Positions 1 through 11,470 of a stretch of DNA of 64,000 nucleotides are shown here, piece after piece. Every line of letters begins with the position of its first letter. The stretch's first letter is position 1. The notes beneath the pieces are model-generated. The model saw only the letters and a list, made by a program, of their open reading frames with translations, did no database searches and was not told where the DNA came from. Both the position numbers and the translations under genes were made by a program. The DNA comes from Chitinophagaceae bacterium (GTDB taxonomy: Bacteria > Bacteroidota > Bacteroidia > Chitinophagales > Chitinophagaceae), in NCBI GenBank assembly GCA_016710935.1, contig JADJTY010000006.1, forward strand, positions 1 through 64,000. The letters run 5' to 3'.

Positions 1-1660
1 GGTTTGTGGTACTCCACCGGCCATATAAAATTCGCCCTGGCAAATATTTGCTGTTGCAGTATTTATTACACGGGAAATGGTTAGATTTAAAGTGATGATG
101 ATACTATCGCAACCCATAGCATTTAAAACCGGGTGGGTGTATGTGCCGGTAGAATCGTAAGTTTTATTATTCAATTTATAAGAAGTGCAGGTAGTTATAT
201 TTAAGGTTTGTGTAATGGCTGCATTGGGGCATTGCCGCAATTTTTGAATAAACATTTCACTCCTTCCTTCAGAGAAGAACGTTTTACTTCATCGGGCCCG
301 GGGTCAAAATCTTTTGTTCCTTCAAATGTACCACCTACATAAACGTTGTTCTCTTTATCAAGTTTGATTGAATACCCACTTCCATAAAATGAACCGGTTG
401 CCTGTGCTACCCACACAAATTCACCTGCAGCATTCATTTTTAAAACAAAAATATCAGGGTCGCCTAAGGCGGTCAGTTTTTTCTGCCGGGCCGGCATCAA
501 AATCGGCTGTACCATTGTAATGGCCGGTTGTATAAATATTATCGGCAGCATCTGTTTCAATATCAAATACTTTTTGAAAGGATGGCCCGCCAATCTGCTT
601 TACCCATACCAGGTTTAAACTCAGATCATATTTACCAATAAATATGTCATCATCATCAACTGCCGAGTTCAGCAACAACGATCCGCCACCGGATCAAAAT
701 CGGCTTCACCATCAAAATGCCCTGTTACATAAATATGATTTGTTTTATCAAGCTTCAGGCTGCTGCAACGCACCCTGCTATTGCCACCCAACCTGGCTGC
801 ATTCATAAAACTACCACTGTTACTTAGTTTTAAAATATAGCCATCGCCCAAAGCTGTTGATGTTAAATTAAAAACACCGCCGCCCGGATCAAAGTCAACC
901 GTAGCAAAGTAAAACCCGGTGCTATACACATTATTCTGTGCATCCAGATCAATATCAAAAGCTACTTCAGAAGAAGGGCCGCCAATCCGTAGCGCCCATT
1001 CTAAATTGCCGCTGCTAATCAATTTACAAACAAAAATATCTGTTGCACCTGCCGAAACAAGATTAAAAACACCGTTACCGGGATCAAAGTCGGCTGTGTT
1101 TTCCGAAGTAGCCATTTATGTAAATGTTGCCGGCAGCATCTAATTTAATTGTGTTGCAAAATCGTTGGTTGGGCCGCCAAATTTCAGCCCAGGTAAAATT
1201 CCCGGTATTGTCGTATTTACAAACAAAAATATCTTCATTACCGCAAAACTAAATTGGCAACTCCAAAGGGCCGGGTCAAAATCGGTAGTTCCAAAAAAAT
1301 ACCGGTTACATAAATATTACCATGGCATCTATCGTTAAGGCATTGCCCGCCTGGTAACGAAAATCACCGATGGTTTTTGCCCAGATTAAGTTTCCGGCCG
1401 GATCGTATTTTGCCATATAAGCATCTTCGGCATTTACGGCAGTGAGGTTAAAAATACCGGGGCCGGCATCAAAACAACGGTAGTAGAAAAGTAACCCGTT
1501 CCATAAACATTACCCGCCATCATCCAGCGAAGTTGCCTTGCGAGGCATCCCGTAGGAGTTGCCCATGAAACTGTTTTGCCCAATCCAGTTTAACGGATTG
1601 CGGCAAAGCAGTCATGTTGCAGATCAGTAATAAACAAGCTATGGCAAAAATGCTTCTCAT
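1..1660 (-). pseudogene. Secreted beta-propeller/SBBP-type repeat protein, frames broken, runs off left edge
   Basis: Read on the minus strand from an ATG at 1660, the N-terminus is a hydrophobic signal peptide (MRSIFAIACLLLICNM). It is followed by repeated blocks of about 55 residues with the signature 'W-x-IGG', 'N-x-Y-x-TG-x-F' and 'DFDPG', typical of SBBP-like beta-propeller repeats in Bacteroidota surface proteins. The stretch at 1-210 reads as an adhesin-type module with 'GCDSIITLNLTI', common ahead of T9SS sorting domains. No single frame is open: pieces at 669-1115, 454-678 and 201-593 carry consecutive repeats in different frames, so several indels interrupt it. The C-terminus lies beyond the window. 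Function is probably a secreted or surface-anchored protein (family knowledge); ligand unknown. The breaks resemble those in the next genes and may be sequence errors. Confidence 0.7.
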
Positions 1661-1760
1661 CAGTATATGTAAACGAAAAAAATCAATAAAAGGTTTGGTG
1701 CTGCAACAGATTATCTGAACAAACTAAATATACTTAATTCCCTGCACTGTAAAAGGCTTA

Positions 1761-1768
1761 TACCTTTG
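1761..1768 (+). promoter_or_regulatory. Bacteroidota -7 element (TACCTTTG) before recF
   Basis: TACCTTTG matches the Bacteroidota -7 consensus TAnnTTTG and ends 13 nt before the recF ATG at 1782, implying a very short leader. I see no clear TTTG at -33. It lies in the gap between divergent genes. Confidence 0.45.
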
Positions 1769-1781
1769 TATCTTGCAGCTC

Positions 1782-2907
1782 ATGTTTTTTGTCAGCAAAA
1801 TATCCCTTACGCAGTTTAAAAATTATCAATTTACTTCTTTTGATTTTACGCAAAGGGTTACAGGCATTTGCGGCCCCAATGGCAAAGGCAAGACCAACCT
1901 GCTGGATGCTGCTTATTACTGCTGTTTTACCAAAAGTTATTTTACAAAGGTTGATGGGTTGAATGCAAAATTTGATACAGATGGATTTAGGATTGAGGCT
2001 CACCGCACAACGCCCATTTCCCCTCCGCCCCCTGAAGGGGGAACTGAACAGAGCGAAGGTAAAAAGCCTGATGAAATTGTCTGCATTTTCCGTAATGGCG
2101 GTAAGAAAGAAGTTTTGTTGAATGGAGTGCCTTACACAAAGCTGTCGGCGCATATCGGTAAATTTCCGGCAGTGATGATTGCCCCGGATGATATTAGCCT
2201 GATAACAGATGGCAGGTGAGGAGCGGCGCAGGTTTTAGATACGGTTTTGAGCCAGATGGATGCCGGCTATCTGCAGCAACTGATGATTTATAATAAAGTG
2301 CTGCAGCAGCGAAACAGTTTGCTGAAAACTTTTGCAGAGCAGGGAAAAACCGATTGGCAATTGCTGGAAGTATTGGATGAACAATTAATAGCACCCGGCG
2401 ATTTTATTTTTGCAAAACGAAAAATATTTACCGAAGCCTTGATACCATTGGTGCAACAATTCTACAGCCGCATTGCAGATAACGATGAAGTAATTACACT
2501 ACAGTACGACAGCCGTTTGCACGACAGCAGTTTTATGATCTGCTGAACAACTACCGGCAAAAGATTTTGCTGCACAACGCAGTAATGCCGGTATTCATAA
2601 GGATGATATTGTGTTTCAGCTGAACGGACAGGTTTTTAAAACAACTGCATCGCAGGGGCAGCGCAAAAGTTTATTGTTTGCATTAAAACTGGCTGAGTTT
2701 GAATTACTTAAAGAAAATAAAGGCTTTGCCCCACTCCTGCTACTGGATGATGTTTTTGAAAAATTAGATGATAACAGAATGCATCAACTCCTGCACTGGG
2801 TTTGCAATGAAAATACCGGACAGGTTCTTATTACCGACACACACAAAGAAAGGTTACAGGAAGCTTTTGAGAAATTAAATACAGTTTACCAGATAATTGA
2901 GTTGTAA
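1782..2907 (+). pseudogene. recF: DNA replication/repair protein RecF, frameshifted
   Basis: RecF is an SMC-like ATPase that binds gapped DNA and helps load RecA. The start region reads ISLTQFKNYQF, followed by the Walker A loop GPNGKGKTN about 35 residues in. The 3' part (2611-2907) holds 'QGQRKSLLFALKLAEF' (ABC signature region) and Walker B 'PLLLLDDVFEKLD', all typical of RecF. ATG 1782 is preferred to the upstream TTG because of the RecF N-terminus. Three frame breaks are visible: an extra g near 2215, a lost t near 2237 (the homologous 'GSEERRRFLDT' needs both corrected), and another near 2540-2610. All are consistent with short-run indels. A palindromic repeat is inserted in frame at 2013-2060. 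Total length (about 375 codons) is normal for the family. It precedes a DUF721 gene, a common Bacteroidota order. Confidence 0.85.
2013..2060. repeat. G/C-rich palindromic repeat inserted inside recF
   Basis: The core GCCCCCTGAAGGGGGAACT forms a CCCCCT/AGGGGG-type hairpin. A 33-nt stretch matches the intergenic element at 50911-50943 at 29 positions. In recF it adds about 15 residues (ISPPPPEGG...) between two conserved segments without breaking the frame. Confidence 0.7.
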
Positions 2908-2917
2908 CAATGCCGAT

Positions 2918-2998
2918 ACTGGATTCTGGATACTTGATGTATCTGAATCTTAAATACTTTTCAATAATCAAGTACCTATCCTGTATCCAGAATCCTGT
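2918..2998. repeat. Imperfect inverted repeat upstream of the DUF721 gene
   Basis: The left arm GGATTCTGGATAC near 2920 is the exact reverse complement of GTATCCAGAATCC near 2981. ACTTGAT and ATCAAGT are also paired inside. The element fills almost the whole recF-DUF721 gap. Confidence 0.65.
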
Positions 2999-3014
2999 AT
3001 CAAGAATCTTTACC

Positions 3015-3022
3015 TATTTTTG
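3015..3022 (+). promoter_or_regulatory. Bacteroidota -7 element (TATTTTTG) before the DUF721 gene
   Basis: TATTTTTG matches TAnnTTTG and ends four bases before the ATG at 3027. Transcription would begin at or next to the start codon, giving a leaderless mRNA. Confidence 0.4.
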
Positions 3023-3026
3023 TGCC

Positions 3027-3278
3027 ATGGGAGAAATTTCTTTACAGGATGCCATTAACCAGTTTTTGCAGAAAAGCCGCCTTAAAAGCGGCATACAGGC
3101 ATTGCGTATTGAAGATGTTTGGGAAGAAGTGATGGGCAAAACGGTTGCCAAATACACCGACAAGATACAGATCATTAATGCAACTTTATTTATAACCACA
3201 ACTGTTGCTCCTTTAAAAAACGAACTGCTTTATCAAAAGAAAAAAATAATAGAAAGGGTTAATGAGGCATTGGATTGA
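3027..3278 (+). CDS. DUF721 (DciA-like) protein
   Basis: An 83-residue protein that is nearly all DUF721 domain: 'LQDAINQFLQKSRL', 'VWEEVMGKTVAKYT' and 'ATLFITTTVAPLKNELLYQKKKIIERVNE' match the family. DciA-type members interact with and help load the replicative helicase; that role here is inferred from the family, and short Bacteroidota members are poorly studied. The start at 3027 was chosen over an upstream in-frame ATG because the domain begins here and the upstream codons fall in an inverted repeat. It follows recF on the same strand. It is one of the few intact genes in the first 12 kb. Confidence 0.8.
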   Translation: MGEISLQDAINQFLQKSRLKSGIQALRIEDVWEEVMGKTVAKYTDKIQIINATLFITTTVAPLKNELLYQKKKIIERVNEALD

Positions 3279-3435
3279 AAAAGACTGATAAAGGAAGTTA
3301 TTATAAAGTAGAACAAGGTACAAGATTCAAATATTCAAAAAGCATTCGGCAATTGATTTTAAAATGAATATGCCGGCTTGTATCCTGTGTCTTGTTTTCT
3401 CCCGAATTTTGTCCCTTATTTTCTTATTCCTTAAA

Positions 3436-4319
3436 TCACTTATTCTCCAACCCCCTCACCGTATACCCTTCAGCCCTCAGCAAAGCTATCAAACCGTTTT
3501 TACCAACCAAATGGCCTGCGCCAACAGCAGTAAATACCGGATTATTTTTCATAATTACTTTTAACTGTTCTACCCAGTTTTTATTCCGGTTATCTAATAG
3601 AATGTCCTGGTTTTCTGCTACACTAAATTCTGGCGTATTTACAATCTTTTCTATTTCATCAAGTCGCTGGGTTTATATGCATTCAGCATCAATACAAAAT
3701 CAGCTCGATTTTCCAAACTGTCTAGGCATTCAATAATTCCTCCGCCTGTTTTTCATAAGGAATACTGTCGAATAACAGAAGCCTGAAAAGCCATTGTTTC
3801 AAGGCCTTTTTTCTTTACCGGCATCTTGCACAAGCTGCATAACAGATTCTTCAACACTGCCTGCTGCATTGCAGGGCATCATTTTGGGATAAAGCAGGGC
3901 AATTAAAAACTCGGGTTTCATCCGTTGAAAAAGGCTAATCTGTGTTTTTAAACTGTCTTTAAAAAAATCTGAAACTCTTTTGTATTGATCTGCTGTGTAC
4001 AGGTCTTTTAGTTTCTTACCGTCTTTCATGTTCATCAGCATCAATGCGCCCATTACTGTTGCAGGATCATCCAGGTCAAGCTCCAGGTAAATTTCAAGGC
4101 TGTTATTGATGGCCTGTTTGAACGTACCTAAAATTGATATCATCTTTACAAAGCAGGTGAAAGGTTCCAAATAAATAACTTGGTGCAGTAAGTCCGTTGC
4201 CGCTTACTTCCCACAGCAGCGTATTGCCGTTGGCATCTGTCTTTAGTACATTATTGTTTGTTTGAGCTTTTGCATTACAGGCTGCAACATCAAACCAAAA
4301 AAAAATAAACCAGTTTCAT
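3436..4319 (-). pseudogene. TraB/GumN family protein, frameshifted
   Basis: The minus strand reads 'LLWEVSGNGLTAPSYLFGTFHLL' in the N-terminal part (about 4155-4250) and 'NPVFTAVGAGHLVGKNGLIALLRAEGYTV' at the C-terminus (3440-3545). These are the paired G/H-containing motifs of the TraB/GumN fold, whose Tiki-like members are metalloproteases. The middle (3799-4170) carries 'LELDLDDPATVMGALMLMNMKDGK' as expected. The whole reading of about 294 codons from ATG 4319 to TGA 3436 is family length. It is split by at least three frame changes, one just after the start in an A9 run on the plus strand. The hydrophobic N-terminus suggests export. Substrate unknown. Confidence 0.75.
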
Positions 4320-4398
4320 GAAAATGTATTTGGGAATAAAATAGTTGATAAGGTTGATACGGTAATTGTTAATTGTTATATTAGCTAAATATTTACAT

Positions 4399-6446
4399 AT
4401 GAAAGCAACCTATCTTTTCCCTTTTTTATTGGCGGCAGTAACACAGATAGCTGCACAAAAAAGCCAGCCCGGTTTTGGCAAAGTAGATAAGGCCGACCTG
4501 GAAATGAAAGATTGTGAATTTGATAAAGGTGCAGATGCAATTGTGCTGATTGATTATGGCAATATGTATTACGACCGTGGTACTGTAGGTTTTTCAACAT
4601 TTAAAACAGTTTATGAGCGCCGTACCCGAATTAAGATTTTAAAGGAAAAAGGAATTTCGCAGGCTGATATTGAGATAAATTACTACACAAATAATAATGA
4701 AGAAAGAATTTTAAAATTCAATGCCAATACCTACAACCTGGATGCAGCGGGCAAGATAATAACAACCGAAGTAAAAAAAATTCTATCTCTAAACCAATTG
4801 ATGGTAATTACTCAAAAAATGATCAGTTGCTTTTCCCGAAGTTAAGGTGGGAAGTATCACGAGTATTCCTACCATAGAAAGAGAAAGTTATGGCCGCGTA
4901 ACTGGTATTTCCAGGGGCGAATACCTGTGCGTTACAGTGAGTACCAGTTAAGGATCCGCAAATCTTCCGGTTTGCCGTGCAGCCAACCTTAGTAGATCCT
5001 GTTGAAGATAAACAGGAGGTTGTTGATGAATCATATCCATGGATGAGGGTGTTATGGAAACAAAATCCCTGAAGAGTAATTATATCATGCGTAATCTGCC
5101 GGTGTTAAAAATGAACCCTTTATGGGATCACCCTGGATTATATGCAGCGCCTGGAATTTCAGATGACTCAGATTTATTATAGCGAGAGTCTATTGAAGAC
5201 CTGAGTAAAATGGCGGGATGTAATTAAAAACAGGCTGAATATGTATGAAGATTTTGGTTTGCAACTGCAAAAACAGTGGTTGCTGCAAAATTATTTGTAG
5301 AAGAAGCCAGGCAAATAGCAGATGTGGAAATGAGAATGAAATTCATGTTTGATCGTATCCGGAAAACAATGAACTGGAATGGAGATGAGGAATACGTTTA
5401 TACGGATAACGGAATTATAAAGACTGGGAAACTAAGACCGGTAACGTTGCCGACATAAATCTGTTGCTGATCAACCTGCTGAACGAAGCAGGCGTTAAAA
5501 CTGCTCCCCATCCTTTTAAGCACAAGGGATAACGGACTGGTAACGCCGGTTTACCTTCGCAAACCAGTTTTAATACGGTTATGGCTTACATGCAGATAAA
5601 AAAGAAAAGCTTATGTACTGGATGCAACAGATAAAGTGACTCATATAAAATTGGTTCCGGGAAAAGTAGTGAATACAAATGGTTTTATACCTGAAGGAGA
5701 AAACGGTAATTGGAAAGATGCCTTTCGGGAAAAAGTAAAATAAGAGTAATGGCTGCCATACAGGGTGAAATTGATGAAGCGGTAGTATGAAAGGTAACGG
5801 CCTGGTGAATTGTTGTGATTATGCCAGGCGCAAAAGGTTAAGGAATGGAAGCAGGACAACCTGAAATTTAAAAATATTATTTTTATAACCCACTACCTGG
5901 TGTAAAAATAGAAGACCAATAACCGTTAATAACGTGGGAAGCAGATTCCCTGCCGCTTGAGCAGAAAGTAAAATTCAGCGCTGTGTTAAACAACTCGGCG
6001 AATACCGGTATTTCAACACAATCTCTTTTCAGACCTTGAAAAAAATCCATTCATTGCAGGTACCAGGGTTTCTGACATTGATTTTATGCACACCAGAATA
6101 CACCATTTTTGAAATTATACCATTCCGGTTGGATTTACTTTTGACGGTATTCCTGAAAATATTTCTATGCATTTCCGACAAGGGTATTATCTTCAACCGT
6201 ACTGTACAGGTTGAATCTAATTTGTTGAATATAAGAATGACCCTTGAATTTAAAAGAACATTTTACACAGCAGATACCCTGAGTTTAGGAGTTTTACAAA
6301 AACTGTTTGATAAGTTAAATGAGCAGGTGGTGATCAGGAAGAAAACAACGCCTGTGATTTACACTAAACCTTGTGTAGCAACCCGGTCCGGGAATAACAT
6401 ATCATTATTACAGGTAATTACAACAAAAGCCGCATCCCGGTATTGA
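4399..6446 (+). pseudogene. DUF3857 / transglutaminase-like secreted protein, frameshifted
   Basis: The start MKATYLFPFLLAAVTQIAAQ is a signal peptide. It is followed by a DUF3857 N-terminal domain (GADAIVLIDYG, 'YERRTRIKILKEKGISQADIEINYY') intact to about 4800. A transglutaminase-like segment is visible near 5276-5458 ('IADVEMRMKFMFDRIRKTMNWNGDE', 'DNGI'), and a C-terminal beta-rich tail near 6236-6340. Bacteroidota DUF3857 proteins are about 640-680 residues, matching the ~2 kb span. At least five frame changes occur between 4800 and 6236. The 3' end is uncertain. Family members are periplasmic or surface proteins of unknown function. Confidence 0.65.
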
Positions 6447-6873
6447 ATCATACATGTTTCAGTTCCCAAACATCCACTACTACTTCACCACCCAAGTCAC
6501 CAAATCAAATAAAAATATTGTTGCGCCCGGGTTTATACAGCATGAGATGCCCCATTTTGCCATTGTGTAAATATTTCCGACCATAAATAAGCTATTCCAA
6601 TACAGAAATTATTCTGTAAACGAAAAAAATAGTGTTACATTAACAGCACTGTTTTTTACTATCAAACAATCGAACTTAATACCTATACAAAATGGTATTA
6701 ATACTGTTACGGCCGCTGACTGATCCATGCAACTCCAATCCTAGAAAATAACACCCGCTGTTGTATATTGAATTCAAATTTTAACTGATCATAGAATTTT
6801 TACTGTATGCAGCATTAGCTTACAGGTGCGCAAAACATTTTATGCATTTTTATTAAACACAAAAAACTTTCTA
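6447..6873. other. Gap without a recognisable gene
   Basis: About 430 bases between the broken DUF3857 gene and the adhesin start. It is AT-rich, with no convincing ORF, RNA gene or strong hairpin seen. If sequence errors are corrected, the first ~100 bases could belong to the 3' end of the DUF3857 gene. Confidence 0.4.
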
Positions 6874-9800
6874 ATGAGAAAAATTATTATCGCTTGTATT
6901 CATTCTTTTTCTGCCACATCATTAACCGCACAGTTGACCGGGACTAAAGCTATTCCAGGTGACTATGCCAACTCTATTGCGGTGCTGTTACCGATCTGAA
7001 TGCGGTGGGTGTTGGCGCTGGCGGCGTTATATTCAATGTGGCTGCGGGCATACAGAGATTACAGATATCCCGGAAGGAACTGCAGCAGGAACTGTTGCCA
7101 ATCAAATCATATTTCAAAAATCCGGGGCGGAGGCAAATCCTTTAGTGACCAGGCTTACTGCCGGAACGGTTGCTTCAACAACAACTTTAGGCAGTAACGG
7201 CGATGGTATAGTTATCATCAACGGAGGGGATTATATCACATTTGACGGAATTAGTCTTCAAACTGATGCCGGTTTTACAGTTGCAGGAATGATGGAGTAT
7301 GGCTATTACCTGAAAAAAGCATCAGGTACGGATGCGTGTAAAAATGTAACCATCAAGAATTGTGTAATAACATTGGAACCGAGCGGCGATCTACTCATTC
7401 GGGATCTTTGTGTCCAATATTTCGGGTCTCGCCAGTTACAGTAACTTCTACTGGGGCAGGAGTGAGAATATAAAAATAAACGGAAATACCATCACCAATG
7501 CTTATGGCGGTTTACAACTGCGTGGTTTCGCTGCAGTAACGCCTTTTGATTTTACGATCAAAATATAGAAGTAGGCGTTGATAATGCAAACATTATCTCC
7601 AACTATGGGGTGGCACTACTACCACTTATGGTATATATTGTATTTACCAGAATAACCTTGTCATTGCAAACAATAATATTAATAATACGGCAATGGCGGT
7701 ATTGCTTCCGCCAATACATTTTATGGGATGTTCCTGTCAACCGGTACCAACTCAAATGTTGAGACACATCACAATACAATTTCAATAACTGCCGGCGGAA
7801 CCACCCAAACGGCATATGCAATCAATAATGCTATGGAGCCTCCGGTACTAACAATCTTGTCAGCATTCATGATAATACTATCACTTCCTGTTCTTATCCA
7901 GCCGCAACTAGCGGGGTTCTTTTTACTATACCAAAATACCACTCCTTTTACTTCACATATCTATAATAATACCGTAACCGGCAATTCGCTCACTGGCACA
8001 TCAGGTTCATTATACTGTCTTTACCCATCGGGTGCGGTCGTGAATGAAGGAAAAATATATGGAAATACCATTACGGGCAATACCAAGACGGGTACAGGAA
8101 CTATGTATTGTCTTTACAATTCTCCTGGAGCCACTTCAACAAATGATATATACAGCAATACAATATCAGGAAACAGCGGAACGGGAACCATTAACGGGAT
8201 CTATCAGAATGGAGGGTTGGTTACAAATATTTACAGGAACCAGGTATTCAATCAAAGCAGTTCGGGGGCAACAGGTATTGTTTATGGCATGACTGTCGCC
8301 GCAGGACCGCTTACCACCAATATCTATAATAATTTTATCAGTGATCTGAAAAGCCCGGCTGGTGACGCTGCAGCTGATGGAGTAAGGGGTATTAATATTA
8401 CATCAACAACGGCGAATTCTGCTATAAACCTGGATTATAATACCATTTACCTGAATGCATCTTCTTCCAGGAGTCAACTTCAGTGCCGCTGGGGTATATC
8501 ATACCTACAGTGCTACTGCAACAAGTGCTTCGCTTACGATGAGAAATAATATTATCGTAAACGCTTCTACTCCCTCCGGAACCGGTATCGTTTCTGCTTT
8601 CAGGAGATCTGCTGCCACTTCGCTGGATAATTTTAATACGGCTACAAATAATAATGATTATTATGCCGGAACCCCGGCTGCCAACCGTCTTATTTATTAT
8701 GATGGCACGAATTTGGATCAAACACTTGCTGCCCTACCAGGCCAGGGTTACCCCAAGAGATGTAGCTTCAATCACTGAACTTCCGCCATTTACCAATATT
8801 TCAACCACTCCTTATGATCTTCATATCAGTGGCAGTTCGGGTGTCAGCAATGCAGGGATTCCTGTTGCAGGTATCACTACCGATATAGATAATGACACCC
8901 GTAATGCTACAACACCGGATATAAGTGCCGATGAATTTGCTTCAGCGGCCGGAATTGACCTGAGGGCAACGAACCTGGTCAATCCCATTGTAAAGAATTG
9001 CTATAACGCGACAGAAACTGTAACCATCCGTATCCAGAATAGTTCATCCGTAACGCATGATTTTCAGTTAACCCGGTAACTGTAACAACCAATGTTACCG
9101 GAGCGGTAACACAAGCTTTAAGTGCTATTGTAAACACAGGCACATTGGGTGCCGGCTTAACACTGGATGTTGCGATGTCAGCAACATTAAATATGACCCC
9201 AACCGGAGTTTATACGTTTAATGCTTCCACATTGGTTGCAGGGGATATAAACCCGGGCAACGATGCCATGCCAGCGGCAAATCTTACTAAAGCTGTATTG
9301 GCGGCAGGAACTGTTTCTGCAAGTCCCACAGGATATTGCATTACAGGCGGAACGCCAACATTAACTGTAACTGGCGCAGCAGGTGGCAATTTGCAATGGC
9401 AACAAAGTATAACTGCCGGCAGTGGTTTTACAGATATCCCCGGAGCTACCACTTCTCCGTATCAGTAGGCAGCCCCATTACACAAACCATGTACTATAGG
9501 ATGCAGGTAACTTGTGATGGAAATACACTTACTTCAAACGAAGTTACTGTAACATTAACCAATCCACTGATAACCGGCACCACACCGGGTGCTTCATGTG
9601 GCCCTGGCCCTGTTACGGTTACACTGGCTGCAACCGGTAACAGCGTTGGCCTAAACTGGTATAATGTGGCTTCAGGAGGTGTGGCCATTGGAACAGGATC
9701 TCCTTTTCACAACCCCGCCTATCAGCACCAATACCAATTATTGGGTAAGTGCTAATGATGGGGAACAAATGGTAACGTAGGACCTGTAAACAATTCGATA

Positions 9801-11095
9801 GGAGCCAGCGCAGGTTCAACTATTGCAATCGGAACTCAGCAATTTTTCTTTGATGTGCTGGCACCTTCTATAACCATTAATACAGTTACGATATACCCCA
9901 CTGCGTCTATTGGTTCATCATTCACTATAGTTATCCAAAACTCAGCTTCGACCCAGGTATTTAGTTCCGGACCATTAACGACTACTGTAACCGGGGGTAC
10001 AACGCCCCAGGTGGTAACATTAAATGCCGTTCTTCCTGTTGGAACAGGCTATCGTTTTGGATTTAGTACAAATCCGGGAATGTGGAGAAACAGTGCAGGT
10101 GCCGCATATCCATATACGCTTCCCGGTGTTGTTAGTTTAACCGGTAATAGTTTTGATCCAAATTATTATTACTGGTTTTATAACTGGAGTGTAAGCAGCG
10201 GTTGTGAGGGCCACGTACCCTGGTAACGGCTACTGTTACCACGCCACCATCTGCAACTATTTCTTATACAGGTTCACCCTATTGTTCCAATGCAGGAACT
10301 GCAACCATTACACAAACCGGTACTACCGGAGGCACTTATTCGTCCACTGCCGGCTTAACCATTAATACAACAACCGGTGATGTAACACTGGCCACCAGTA
10401 CCCCCGGAACTTATACGGTTACGTATACCATTCCTGCTTCGGGAGGCTGCCCGGTATTTACCACCACAGCTTCCATAACGGTTACGGCTGCACCCGCTGC
10501 AACTATTTCCTATGCCGGTTCACCCTATTGTTCCAATGCAGGAACGGCAACCGTTACGCAAACGGGAACAGCAGGCGGAACTTATTCATCTACGGCAGGA
10601 TTAACCCTTAACGCTTCAACAGGTGATGTAACATTGGGAACCAGTACGCCCGGAACTTATACGGTAACTTATACCATTGCAGCTGCAGGTGGTTGTGGTT
10701 TATTTACAACAACAACTTCAATAACTGTTACAACTGCCCCCGCTGCAACAATTTCTTATGCAGGTTCGCCCTATTGTTCCAATGCAGGAACAGCAACTGT
10801 TACGCAAACAGGAACAGCAGGCGGAACCTATTCATCTACAGCAGGATTAACACTTAACCCTGCAACCGGTGATGTAACATTAGCCACCAGTACTCCCGGA
10901 ACTTATACGGTCACCTATACGATCCCTGCTGCAGGGGGCTGTTCTATATTTTCCACAACGGCTTCCATAACGGTTACGGCTGCACCGGCTGCAACCATTT
11001 CCTATGGCGGTTCACCCTATTGTTCCAACGCAGGTACTGCCACGGTTACGCAAACCGGAACTGCAGGGGCTCCTATTCATCTACAGCGGGGTTAA
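6874..11095 (+). pseudogene. Giant T9SS surface adhesin, 5' part (frames broken)
   Basis: The 5' part of one ~9.5 kb gene ending at 16373. A start at ATG 6874 gives a signal-peptide-like MRKIIIACIHSF. From about 6960 to 8760 the six pieces in different frames read as a right-handed beta-helix-like region: repeats of 'N-x-I-YxNT-ISGN', for example 'NDIYSNTISGNSGTG' and 'NIYNNFISDLK'. Then come Ig-like modules (near 9280-9470 'GYCITGGTPTLTVTGAAGG' and near 9560-9720) and a jelly-roll-like part to 10226. Four 82-residue repeats begin at about 10240. At least eight frame changes occur, which the clean 3' half does not show. Secreted, probably surface-attached adhesin (inference from the sorting domain at the far end). 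Confidence 0.65.
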
Positions 11096-11470
11096 CCATT
11101 AATGCTGCAACCGGTGATGTAACATTGGGAACAAGTACGCCCGGAACTTATACGGTCACTTATACTATTGCAGCATCCGGAGGTTGCGCTTTATTTACAA
11201 CAACAGCTTCTATTACGATCACAGCTGCGCCTGCTGCAACAATTTCATATACAGGTTCACCATATTGTACATCAGGTGGTACAGCAACCGTTACGCAAAC
11301 AGGAACAGCAGGCGGTACCTATACATCTACAGCAGGTTTAATCATTAATGCATCAACAGGTGAAGTTACCTTAGGAACAAGCACCCCCGGAACATATACA
11401 GTTACTTATACAATTGCTGCTGCAGGTGGTTGTGCGTTATATACAACAACAGCCAGTATCACGATAAACA
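10240..11470 (+). repeat. First block of five 82-residue protein repeats
   Basis: Five consecutive ~246-bp units, each encoding 'TISYxGSPYCSNAGTATVTQTG', then 'GGTYSSTAGLT', 'TPGTYTVTYTI', 'GGC' and 'TTTASITVTAAP'. Units are very similar in DNA, so misassembly or copy-number change is possible here. Confidence 0.85.
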
